From the NCBI GenBank assembly GCA_027449125.1, contig DAIDME010000014.1, positions 1 through 64,000 of the forward strand: DNA of 64,000 nucleotides, read 5' to 3'. The notes beneath the pieces are model-generated. The model was not told where the DNA came from and made no database searches. It was given only the letters and a program-made list of their open reading frames with translations. The translations under genes and the position numbers were made by a program. Below are positions 30,946 to 38,840 of the stretch, piece after piece (within the stretch, counting starts at the first letter, position 1; each line of letters starts with the position of its first letter). The stretch is from Solirubrobacterales bacterium (lineage in GTDB: Bacteria; Actinomycetota; Thermoleophilia; Solirubrobacterales; Solirubrobacteraceae).

Positions 30946-32327
30946 TGGACACGCTGCCCGCGAAGCTGGCGCTGGCGCGCACGGTCGGCCTCGCGGCGCG
31001 CGCGTCCGGCCGCGGCGGCGGCACCAGCCTGCCAGGCCGCCTGCTGCTGCGCCTCGACGCCCGGGCGCTGCAGAGGCTCGCGTCCCAGCTCTCACAGGGC
31101 AGGTACGTGATCTCGGCCACCAACGGCAAGACCACCACCGCCGCGATCGCCGCCAGCGTGCTCGAACGCGCGGGGCGACAGCTGGTGCGTAACACGGCCG
31201 GCGCGAACATGGCGGGCGGGATCGCTTCGACGCTGCTCGCGGCCACCCGGGCAGACGGAACGCTGAGCGGCGACTGCGGGCTCTTCGAGGTGGATGAGTT
31301 CTGGCTCGACTCTGTCTCCGGTCAGCTGCGCCCGGACGCGCTCGTCCTGGGAAACCTCTTCCGTGACCAGCTCGACCGCTACGGCGAGCTCGAGTCGATC
31401 GCGGCGAGATGGACCGCACTCGTGCGGGACCTGGATCAAGCGACGGCGCTCGTCCTCAACGCCGACGACCCGCTGGTCGCCGACCTCGGCCGTGACCGCG
31501 ACGCGGCGATCTACTTCGGTGTAGAGGACGACCGGCTCGCGCTGCCGGAGCGCCAGCACGCATCCGACGCCACGCACTGCCGGCGGTGTGGGCACGCCTA
31601 CGTATACGACGCCGTGTACCTTGGACATCTCGGCCACTACAGCTGCCCGGGCTGCGGCTGGCAGCGGCCCGTACCTGTCCTGCAGGCCCGGCAGGTGACG
31701 CTCGACGGCACCAGCACCGCCAGCTTCACACTAGTCTACGGGCGCGAGCAGCGGCCGGTGAGGCTGAAGCTGCCAGGGCTCTACAACGTCTACAACGCGC
31801 TGGCGGCGGCGGCGCTGTGCGTCAGGGCCGGAGTCGAGCTGGACACGATCGCAGACGGCCTGGAGAGCGCCACGGCCGCCTTCGGCCGGGCGGAGACGAT
31901 CGAGCTGGACGGCTTGGCGGTCCAGATCCTGCTGGTCAAGAATCCCGCCGGGACGAACGCGATCCTGCAGACGCTCGCCCTCGAGACGGGCGCGCTGGAT
32001 CTGCTGGCGATACTCAACGACAACATCGCCGACGGGCGTGACGTCTCCTGGATCTGGGACGCTGACTTCGAGCCGCTCGTGCCGCATGTGCGCCACGTCG
32101 TGTGCGCCGGCCGGCGTGCCGCCGAGCTCGCGCTCCGCTTCAAATACGCCGGGCTCGCGCGCGACCGGCTCACGGTCGAGCCCGAGCTCTCCCGCGCGCT
32201 CGACATCGCCGCCGGCCAGGCGCATGGGCGGCTGTTCGCGCTGCCAACCTACACCGCCCTGATCGAGCTGCGTGCCGAGCTCGGCCGCCGCGGGGCCGCC
32301 TCGCCGTACTGGTCAGATGGCGCATGA
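30945..32327 (+). CDS. murT: MurT subunit of lipid II isoglutaminyl synthase
   Basis: This 460-residue Mur-ligase-like protein has the P-loop VISATNGKTTTAAIAAS, FEVDEFWLDSV, and the four-Cys zinc ribbon HCRRCGHAYVYDAVYLGHLG followed by YSCPGCGW in the central domain. The C-terminal DUF1727 part has VKNPAGTNAILQTL and AILNDNIADGRDVSWIWDA. With GatD it amidates the D-glutamate of the stem peptide to D-isoglutamine using ATP and glutamine. ATG 30945 shares one base with the previous stop. Unusually, the gene that follows directly is a methyltransferase and gatD comes only after it. Confidence 0.92.
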   Translation: MDTLPAKLALARTVGLAARASGRGGGTSLPGRLLLRLDARALQRLASQLSQGRYVISATNGKTTTAAIAASVLERAGRQLVRNTAGANMAGGIASTLLAATRADGTLSGDCGLFEVDEFWLDSVSGQLRPDALVLGNLFRDQLDRYGELESIAARWTALVRDLDQATALVLNADDPLVADLGRDRDAAIYFGVEDDRLALPERQHASDATHCRRCGHAYVYDAVYLGHLGHYSCPGCGWQRPVPVLQARQVTLDGTSTASFTLVYGREQRPVRLKLPGLYNVYNALAAAALCVRAGVELDTIADGLESATAAFGRAETIELDGLAVQILLVKNPAGTNAILQTLALETGALDLLAILNDNIADGRDVSWIWDADFEPLVPHVRHVVCAGRRAAELALRFKYAGLARDRLTVEPELSRALDIAAGQAHGRLFALPTYTALIELRAELGRRGAASPYWSDGA

Positions 32328-33055
32328 GCGAGGTGATCTGGCACGACATCGAGTGCGGCTCCTACCGCCAGGATCTCCCGCTGTGGCTGGCACTCGCGGC
32401 CGAGTACGCCAGCCCGGGGGCTCAGATCCTGGATGTCGGGGCCGGCACCGGCCGAGTGAGCCTGACCCTCGCGCGGGCCGGCCACGAGGTCGTGGCGCTC
32501 GACACCAGCCGTGTGCTGCTGGCCGAACTGGCGCGACGGGCACGCGGCCTTCCGGTCGAGACCGCGCAAGCCGACGCACGCACGTTCACGCTCCCCGGCC
32601 GCAGCTTCCCACTGATCGTCGTGCCCATGCAGACGCTGCAGCTGCTGGGCGGTCCGGAAGCGCACGCCTCCTTCCTGCTGCGTGCCCGCCAGCACCTGAG
32701 CCCGGGCGGCGCGGTCGCGGTGGCAATCGCGTCAATGGACGACTTCGAGGAGTTCGACGCCGAGCAGGCCGAGGCCCTGCCGCTGCCGGACGTCGCCGAG
32801 ATCGCCGGCAGGGCGTATTTCAGCCAGCCGACCTCCATACGGCGCGAGGCGGACGCGTTCGTGCTGGAGCGCCTACGTGAGGTGGTGGACCAGCACGGCG
32901 AGCGTCGCAGCAGCGTGGACCGAACGAGGCTCGACCTGCTCACCCCCAGGCGACTGGAGACGCTCGCGCACGCTGTGGACCTGCAGACGCGTGAGCTGCG
33001 TAGGATTGAGCCGACGGACGCACACATCGGCAGCGAGGTGGTGATCCTTCAGTGA
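32324..33055 (+). CDS. SAM-dependent methyltransferase inserted between murT and gatD
   Basis: This 243-residue class I methyltransferase has ILDVGAGTGRVSLTLARAGH (motif I), EVVALDTSRVLLAELARRA (acidic end of strand 2), VETAQADARTF and FPLIVVPMQTLQLLGG (motif IV region), and LSPGGAVAVAIASMDDFEEF (post-motif). ATG 32324 overlaps the murT stop (ATGA), and its own stop overlaps the gatD start by 4 nt. The substrate is unknown. Its position between two subunits of a cell-wall enzyme suggests a lipid II- or precursor-related target, or simply co-regulation. Confidence 0.85.
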   Translation: MSEVIWHDIECGSYRQDLPLWLALAAEYASPGAQILDVGAGTGRVSLTLARAGHEVVALDTSRVLLAELARRARGLPVETAQADARTFTLPGRSFPLIVVPMQTLQLLGGPEAHASFLLRARQHLSPGGAVAVAIASMDDFEEFDAEQAEALPLPDVAEIAGRAYFSQPTSIRREADAFVLERLREVVDQHGERRSSVDRTRLDLLTPRRLETLAHAVDLQTRELRRIEPTDAHIGSEVVILQ

Positions 33056-33786
33056 GCGAGCCCGAACGACTGCGCGTGTGCGCGCTCTATCCCGATCTCA
33101 TGAACATCTACGCGGATAGAGGCAACCTGTTGATGCTGCGCCACCGCTGCCAGTGGCGGGGCATGGGCTTCGAGCTCACTGGGGCCGGGATCGGTGAGCC
33201 CATCGACGCGGACGGGGCCGACATCTATTACATGGGCGGTGGACAAGACCGCGACCAGGAGCTGTGTGCCGCTGACCTGGTGGCGCACAAGCTCGAGGCG
33301 CTCCGGTCGGCGGCGGCACGCGGGGCGATCGTGCTCGGTGTCTGCGGCGGCTACCAGCTGCTCGGCCACGACTACCAGCTGGGCGGGCGCGTGCTGCCAG
33401 GGATCGGACTGCTGGACGTGCGCACTGTCCGCTCGGAGGGCGCACGGTTGACCGGCAACGTGGCCATCGAGGTGGACCTGCCGCACGCGCACGAACGCGT
33501 GCTGGCCGGCTTTGAAAACCACGGCGGACGCACCCAGCTGGGCGAGCGGGCGAGTCCCCTGGGGCGCGTCCTGCGTGGGCACGGCAACAATGGCTCCGAC
33601 GGCTATGAGGGTGCGCGCCAAGGCACCGTGATCGGCACCTACCTGCACGGGCCGCTGCTACCGAAGAACTCCTGGTTCGCCGACTGGCTGATCTCGAGCG
33701 CGCTCGGCGGTCTCGCGCTGGACCCGTTGGATGACGAGCTGGAGGAGATGGCCCACGCCGCCGCGCGTGTGGCTGCCGGCCTATGA
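33052..33786 (+). CDS. gatD: GatD glutaminase subunit of lipid II isoglutaminyl synthase
   Basis: This 244-residue class I glutamine amidotransferase (CobB/CobQ-like) has RVCALYPDLMNIYADRGNLL, YYMGGGQDRDQELCAADL, the nucleophile Cys in VLGVCGGYQLLGHDYQL, and the catalytic His in VIGTYLHGPLLPKN. It releases ammonia from glutamine for MurT. These motifs, especially MNIYADRGN, separate GatD from cobyric acid synthase. GTG 33052 overlaps the methyltransferase stop and its own stop overlaps the binding-protein start, so the whole run is translationally coupled. Confidence 0.92.
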   Translation: MSEPERLRVCALYPDLMNIYADRGNLLMLRHRCQWRGMGFELTGAGIGEPIDADGADIYYMGGGQDRDQELCAADLVAHKLEALRSAAARGAIVLGVCGGYQLLGHDYQLGGRVLPGIGLLDVRTVRSEGARLTGNVAIEVDLPHAHERVLAGFENHGGRTQLGERASPLGRVLRGHGNNGSDGYEGARQGTVIGTYLHGPLLPKNSWFADWLISSALGGLALDPLDDELEEMAHAAARVAAGL

Positions 33787-34868
33787 GCGCCAGACGGCTG
33801 GCTGTCGCAGTGACGCTGGTGGTCGCCTTCGCATCTGGCCTCGCCGGTGGCTTGTGGACAGGCGCGGCCGCGGCCGGGAAGACCAGGCATGCCGGAGTGA
33901 GCGCCGCCGGCGCCAGCACGTCCACGCCCACGGCGGTCACGGCGCCCACCGTGACCCAGCCCGTGGTCACCGTCGTAAACCCACCACCGACCGGTGCCCG
34001 CAGGTTGCCGGGAACCGGTAAGCCGCCGATCGAGCTTGGTGACCTGGCAAGCCCGCAGCAGTTCATCATCGGCCAGCTCTACCAACTGGCGCTGCAGCAC
34101 GAGGGCTACACGATCTACCTGACGCGCAACGTCGGTGTCCCGGCGATCCGCACCGCGGCGGTGCTGCACGGCACACTCGACATCTACCCAGAGTCGCTGG
34201 GCGAATGGAACAGCGCCATAGCGCACCTGCACCGCCGCTTCTCGAGCGTCCGCGCGGCCTACCGAGCCGGATCCGCTTACGCGCGCCGACACGGATTCGT
34301 GCTCCTCCCGCCGACCCCGTTCAGCTCGACCAGCTGTGTGGCCGTGCTGTCCCAGTACGCCGTGGCAAACAACATTCATACGTTGCCGCAGCTTGCCCGT
34401 GCGGGCGGCGTGATCCTCGGCGTTCCCGCTGAGTTCGAGTACATAAACGACGGCCTGCCGGCGCTTGAACACGCCTATCACCTGCATCCGGGCTATGTGC
34501 AGTCGATCAGCGTGGGTCTGCAGTATTGGTGGCTTGACAGTGGCAACGTGCAGGCTGCCTACTGCGACACGACCGACCCGCAGCTATCCGGTCAAAGCTA
34601 TGTGGCGCTGTCTGATCCCAAGCAGATCTTCGGACACGGCAACATCGTCCCGGTCACGACGCCACGCGTCCTGCGCCGCGAAGGGCCGGCATTTGCGCGG
34701 ACGATCGAGCGCGTCGACAGGCTCCTGACGCTGCAGGCGATGCGTGGGCTGAACGCCGAGTACTCGCTGAGCGGCCACGGGCCGACATCCATCGCCTACC
34801 AGTTCCTCGAGGGCAACGGCATCCTGCCGCCATCTCGCTTCGCACCGGTCACACCACGCGCCGGCTGA
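33783..34868 (+). CDS. Glycine-betaine-type (OpuAC/QAT) periplasmic-binding protein, orphan
   Basis: This 361-residue protein has an N-terminal hydrophobic segment (LAVAVTLVVAFASGLAGGLW) that could be a signal peptide or anchor. A Thr/Pro/Val-rich linker to about residue 70 follows, then an OpuAC-like fold (QQFIIGQLYQLALQHEGYTI, GTLDIYPESLGEWNSA, YVALSDPKQIFGHGNIVPVTT). No lipobox Cys is seen. Such proteins bind quaternary amines or choline for ABC importers, but no permease or ATPase gene is nearby. It is coupled by 4 nt to gatD, so a cell-envelope role independent of transport is possible. It ends 3 nt from the convergent dut gene. Confidence 0.75.
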   Translation: MSARRLAVAVTLVVAFASGLAGGLWTGAAAAGKTRHAGVSAAGASTSTPTAVTAPTVTQPVVTVVNPPPTGARRLPGTGKPPIELGDLASPQQFIIGQLYQLALQHEGYTIYLTRNVGVPAIRTAAVLHGTLDIYPESLGEWNSAIAHLHRRFSSVRAAYRAGSAYARRHGFVLLPPTPFSSTSCVAVLSQYAVANNIHTLPQLARAGGVILGVPAEFEYINDGLPALEHAYHLHPGYVQSISVGLQYWWLDSGNVQAAYCDTTDPQLSGQSYVALSDPKQIFGHGNIVPVTTPRVLRREGPAFARTIERVDRLLTLQAMRGLNAEYSLSGHGPTSIAYQFLEGNGILPPSRFAPVTPRAG

Positions 34869-34871
34869 GCA

Positions 34872-35354
34872 TCATGGCGAGCCGACCGCGGGCTGGCGGT
34901 CGGCCGGTGCGCCGAATCCACCGCTCGAACCGAAGCCCGCCGGCCCGCGGTCACCGTCGGCAAGCGACTGCACCTCGATGACCGCCGGCAGCTCGGCCAC
35001 CACCACGACCAGCTGCGCGATGCGATCGCCCGCGTTCACCGTGAAACTCTGTTCGGAGGTGTTCAGCAGCAGGACGCGCAGCTCGCCACGGTAGCCTGGG
35101 TCGATCAGGCCGGGAGCGTTGACGAGCGTGATCCCGTGATGGGCGGCAAGCCCAGACCGCGGCAGCACAAAGCCCGCGTGCCCTGGCGGGAGCTCGATGG
35201 CCAGCCCGGTCGGCACACTCGCTCGCGCGCCGGCCGACAGGAGCAGGGGCTCGAGCGCAAACAGGTCCAGGCCCGCATCGTGTGGATGCGCACGGCGCGG
35301 CAAGACCGCGGCCTCGGACAGCCGCTTGACCTTCAGCTCCCAGCGTTCAGACAC
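34872..35354 (-). CDS. dut: dUTP diphosphatase
   Basis: This roughly 160-residue trimeric-type dUTPase has HPHDAGLDLFALEP (motif I), VLPRSGLAAHHGITLVNAPG (motif II), GLIDPGYRGELRVLLLN (motif III), AGDRIAQLVVV (motif IV) and RGPAGFGSSGGFG (motif V). All five motifs are present, so it should hydrolyse dUTP to dUMP. The track begins five codons earlier at a GTG; I prefer GTG 35354, which has GGGGGG about 9 nt upstream. It is 30 nt downstream of hflX on the same strand and may share its transcript. Confidence 0.92.
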   Translation of the reverse strand: MSERWELKVKRLSEAAVLPRRAHPHDAGLDLFALEPLLLSAGARASVPTGLAIELPPGHAGFVLPRSGLAAHHGITLVNAPGLIDPGYRGELRVLLLNTSEQSFTVNAGDRIAQLVVVVAELPAVIEVQSLADGDRGPAGFGSSGGFGAPADRQPAVGSP

Positions 35355-35384
35355 CGCGCGACCCCCCACTCGCCGCTCGTGGGC

Positions 35385-36731
35385 TCACCTGAGGGCGGCC
35401 ACAGCGTCCGCCACGGCGTACCGCGCGAAGCGGGCCGCCGCGGGCGCCGAGAGCGCAGCGCTGACGCGCACGCCGTCAGCCGTGTCCTCACGCCTGAGAT
35501 CGCCAGCCAGCTCGTGCAACTCGGCGAGACGCGCACCGTCGCTGTAGGGGATGAGCAGCTCAACCTGGCGAAGCCTGCGGGCGAACTCCCGCTCGACCGC
35601 TTCCAACAGCTGCGCCAGACCTTCACCGGTCAGGGAAGAGACCTGGACCGCGCCGTCGTGACGGTGGCGCAGCTGCTCGCGCGCCGCGGGATCGATCCGG
35701 TCGATCTTGCCGATCACCAACAGGCGGGGAACTGTCGCGGCGCCGATCTCCTGCAGCACGGACTCCACTGCGGCGATCATCGCCGCGCGCGCCGGCTCGG
35801 TCGCTGAACCGTCCACCACGTGGAGGACCAGGTCAGCGAGCCGCGTCTCCTCGAGTGTGGCGCCAAACGCGTCCACCAGCTGGTGGGGAAGCTTGCGGAT
35901 GAAGCCGACCGTGTCGGTCACCAGATAATCACGGCCGCCTGCACGCATCAGGCGGGTGGTCGGATCGAGCGTGTGGAACAGCCGGTCGGCGACTCCCACC
36001 TCGGCGCCGGTGAGCGCATGCAGCAGTGTCGACTTGCCCGCGTTCGTATAGCCGGCGAGCGCGACCTGAGGCAGGTGTGTCCGCTCGCGTTCAGCGCGCA
36101 TCACGCCGCGGCTGGACCGCACGTGCCCCAGTCTGCGTCTGAGCGTGGCGATCCGGTCGCGCGCGAGCCGGCGGTCGGTTTCGATCTGGGTCTCGCCTGG
36201 TCCGCGCGTGCCGACTCCACCACCCAGCCGCTCGAGGTGCGTCCACAGGCCGCGCATGCGAGCGAGGTTGTACTCGAGCTGCGCCAGCTCGACCTGCAGC
36301 TTGCCCTCGGCGGTGTGGGCGTGCGCGGCGAAGATGTCCAGGATCACCGCCGTCCTGTCGATCACCGGCAAGCCCAGCGCCTGTTCCAGGTTCCGCTCCT
36401 GGCGGGCCGAGAGCTCATCGTCGCAGACGACCACGTTTGCGTCGCTGGCGCGCAGCTCAGCGGTCAGCTCCGCGAGCTTGCCCGGCCCCAGGTAGGTGTT
36501 CGGATGCGGCTGCTCAAGGTGCTGCACCGTGGCTCCGACCGTCGCTACGCCCGCGGTCAGCAGTAGCTCGCGCAGCTCGTCCAACGCCTCGCTGCCGCCC
36601 ACCGGCAGCGCAGCGATCATGTGGGCTCGCTGGCGGGCACGGGGCCTCAGCTCGTTCGCTTGCGCTGGCGTCACGACTCCGACGTTACAACCTCCCCGGC
36701 GAGCCGCCGCCAGGCCCAGCTCACCTGTCAT
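35385..36731 (-). CDS. hflX: HflX ribosome-associated GTPase
   Basis: This GTPase of up to 448 residues has an HflX N-terminal domain (TYLGPGKLAELTAELRASDA, RTAVILDIFAAHAHTAEGKL), the coiled segment with GGVGTRGPGETQIETDRR, and the G domain (VALAGYTNAGKSTLLHALTG, YLVTDTVGFIRKLPHQLVDA). HflX splits stalled or heat-stressed ribosomes. ATG 36731 is the track start; GTG 36674 is a possible alternative because the first 19 residues lack family character. It follows dapL by 15 nt. Confidence 0.92.
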   Translation of the reverse strand: MTGELGLAAARRGGCNVGVVTPAQANELRPRARQRAHMIAALPVGGSEALDELRELLLTAGVATVGATVQHLEQPHPNTYLGPGKLAELTAELRASDANVVVCDDELSARQERNLEQALGLPVIDRTAVILDIFAAHAHTAEGKLQVELAQLEYNLARMRGLWTHLERLGGGVGTRGPGETQIETDRRLARDRIATLRRRLGHVRSSRGVMRAERERTHLPQVALAGYTNAGKSTLLHALTGAEVGVADRLFHTLDPTTRLMRAGGRDYLVTDTVGFIRKLPHQLVDAFGATLEETRLADLVLHVVDGSATEPARAAMIAAVESVLQEIGAATVPRLLVIGKIDRIDPAAREQLRHRHDGAVQVSSLTGEGLAQLLEAVEREFARRLRQVELLIPYSDGARLAELHELAGDLRREDTADGVRVSAALSAPAAARFARYAVADAVAALR

Positions 36732-36746
36732 GCCGTTGCGAGGCGG

Positions 36747-37913
36747 TCAGCTCGCCAGGGCGCGCAACCGCTCGACGGCCTCCAACAGGCGCGCCTCTGG
36801 GGTCGTCAGCGAGATCCTGAAGTAACCCTCGCCGCTGCGCCCGTACGCGGCGCCCGGCGTGAGCACGACGCCGGCCCGCTCGAGCACGAACTCGCAGTAC
36901 GCGGCCGAGGTGCCAAAGCCGGGCGGCACCGGCGCCCACACGTAGATGGTCGCCTGTGGCCGGCGCACATGAACCCCGGCGGCCGCCAAGGCATCGCAGA
37001 CCAGATCCCGTCGCCGCGCGTAGACGGCGTTCATCGCCTCCACCGATGCGTCCACGCGCTGGTCAAGCGCGGCCGCACCCGCCAGTTGGATGGCGTCGAA
37101 CAGCCCCGAGTCGACGTTTGACTTCAGGCGCCAATACGCCGCGATCGCGTCGGCGTTGCCGACGATCGCGGCACAGCGCCAGCCGGTCATGTTGTAACCC
37201 TTGGACCACGAGAAGACCTCCACGCCGGTCTCCTTGGCGCCCGGCGTAGCCAGAAACGAGGGCGCGAGGTAGCCGTCGTAGGTCGTCTCGCTGTAGGCGT
37301 TGTCGTGCACGGCCAGGATCCCGTGCCGCTGCGCGAGCTCGACCGCACGGCCGAAGAACCCGTCGGGCACCGTGGCGCCGGTCGGGTTGTTCGGGTAGTT
37401 GAAGAACATCAGGCGCGCGCGTCTCAGCGTCGCCTCCGGGATCGCGTCGAGGTCGGGCACAAAGCCGAGCTCAGGTTCGAGCGGCATCAGCACCGGCTCG
37501 CCACCAACGAGTGTCGGACCGCCGGTGTAGACGGGATAGCCCGGGTCGCTTGCCAGGGCCACGTCACCTGGATCTAGGAACGCGAGGTTGAGGTTGAAGA
37601 TGCACTCCTTGGCGCCGATCGCCGGCATCACCTCCGTCTCGGGGTCGAGCTGCACGCCGAAGCGCCGCTCGTAGAAGGCGGCGACCGCCTCTCTGAACTC
37701 GCGTCGGCCACGGTTGGTCGGGTAGCGGTGCGTGCCGGGGTCGGCCACCGCCGCCTGCGCAGCCGCGACGATCGCGGGGTAGGTGGGCGTGTCGGGATCA
37801 CCGATGCCGAGGCTGATGACGTCGACGCCGGCAGCGCGCTGCTCCTCGATCTTGCGCTCTAGCTCGGCAAACAGGTAGGGCGGAATCAGCTCGAGGCGTC
37901 TACTCGGGCGCAA
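36747..37913 (-). CDS. dapL: LL-diaminopimelate aminotransferase (DapL type)
   Basis: This 388-residue fold-type I PLP enzyme has VISLGIGDPDTPTYPAIVAA, HRYPTNRGRREFREAVAAFY, FFNYPNNPTGATVPDGFF and the PLP lysine in VFSWSKGYNMTGWRCAAIVG. The LGIGDPDTPTY opening and SKGYNMTGWR site match DapL-type enzymes, which convert tetrahydrodipicolinate to LL-diaminopimelate in one step. Overlap of 14 nt with dapF upstream supports the lysine/peptidoglycan role. With dapA and dapB also in the window, the direct aminotransferase route looks complete. A general alanine/aspartate aminotransferase is the alternative. Confidence 0.82.
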   Translation of the reverse strand: MRPSRRLELIPPYLFAELERKIEEQRAAGVDVISLGIGDPDTPTYPAIVAAAQAAVADPGTHRYPTNRGRREFREAVAAFYERRFGVQLDPETEVMPAIGAKECIFNLNLAFLDPGDVALASDPGYPVYTGGPTLVGGEPVLMPLEPELGFVPDLDAIPEATLRRARLMFFNYPNNPTGATVPDGFFGRAVELAQRHGILAVHDNAYSETTYDGYLAPSFLATPGAKETGVEVFSWSKGYNMTGWRCAAIVGNADAIAAYWRLKSNVDSGLFDAIQLAGAAALDQRVDASVEAMNAVYARRRDLVCDALAAAGVHVRRPQATIYVWAPVPPGFGTSAAYCEFVLERAGVVLTPGAAYGRSGEGYFRISLTTPEARLLEAVERLRALAS

Positions 37914-38769
37914 CTGATCCCTCCAGCGCCTCGAGCTCGGCGACGAACTCGTCAGCGAGCGTGCCGCTCATCACCGGCAGCGCCCAGCCGGTCAACTCGA
38001 TCCGCAGATCATCGCCGACAGCGACCTGCAGCTCACCGCCGTCAAGCGCGACTGTCACCGGCGGGCTGCCGCCCCTCAGCACGTGACTCACCGCTGCGCC
38101 GATGGCGCCGGTGCCGCTGGCGTGGGTCTCGCCGACGCCTCGCTCGAAGATGCGCGCCCTGAGCTTCCCGTTACGGCCCACCGCGTACCAGGACACGTTC
38201 GTGCGATTGGGAAAGAGCGCGTGGCGTTCGATCTGCGGACCGACCGCGGCAAGGTCGATGCCCGCCAGCTCAGCCTCGTCGGCGACGGCGATCGAGCACT
38301 GCGGGTTGCCCACCTGGACGTGTTGGAAGGACCACGCGCGGCCGCCGGCGGTGAGCTCGCCGCGCCCGTCCGGCGGTCCGCTCGGATAGTCGTCGCTGAC
38401 GAGCCGCGCCGGGCCCATGTCAACCGTACATGTGGTGGGCGAGGTCACCTGCGCCCGCAACACGCCGGCCTGGGTGCCGATCGCGAAGCTGCTCTGCTCG
38501 GTCCATCCGCGGCGGCGCAGGTAGAGGATCGCCTCGCGGGCGCCGTTGCCGGACACGCCGGCCTCGGAACCATCGGGGTTGAAGATCCGCAGCTCCGCGA
38601 CCAGCTCCGCGCTGCGGGGCCTGGCCAGGAGCACGATGCCGTCCGAGCCGATCCCGGTGTGGTCGGCGCACAGGCGGCGCACGCGTGCCGGGGTCAGCGC
38701 AAACGTCAGATCGCTTGCCTCGATGATCAGGTAGTCATTGCCGAGCGCCTGCCACTTCTGGAAGTTCAC
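37900..38769 (-). CDS. dapF: Diaminopimelate epimerase homologue with both catalytic Cys replaced by Ser
   Basis: This 289-residue protein follows DapF closely: KWQALGNDYLIIEASD, GSDGIVLLA, FNPDGSEAGVSGNGAR and IFERGVGETHASGTGA. In characterised DapF the two active-site cysteines lie in the motifs CGNGxR and ACGTG. Here the same positions read SGNGAR (Ser73) and ASGTG (Ser218). The codons are TCC and AGC, so this is not one misread base. DapF uses a Cys thiol pair to invert the alpha carbon, so activity is uncertain. Its tight overlap with dapL (14 nt) argues it is still a lysine-pathway gene. It starts at GTG 38769. Confidence 0.85.
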   Translation of the reverse strand: MNFQKWQALGNDYLIIEASDLTFALTPARVRRLCADHTGIGSDGIVLLARPRSAELVAELRIFNPDGSEAGVSGNGAREAILYLRRRGWTEQSSFAIGTQAGVLRAQVTSPTTCTVDMGPARLVSDDYPSGPPDGRGELTAGGRAWSFQHVQVGNPQCSIAVADEAELAGIDLAAVGPQIERHALFPNRTNVSWYAVGRNGKLRARIFERGVGETHASGTGAIGAAVSHVLRGGSPPVTVALDGGELQVAVGDDLRIELTGWALPVMSGTLADEFVAELEALEGSVAPE

Positions 38770-38840
38770 CGCCTGGAGGCTAGATGATCGCGACGGTGCG
38801 CGCTCGTGACGGCCTGCGGCCGCCAGGCAGCGCGCGCGGG

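Noticed and set aside
33052-33786. Cobyric acid synthase-like CobQ
   Set aside because: Short single-domain form, MNIYADRGN motif and linkage to murT identify GatD.
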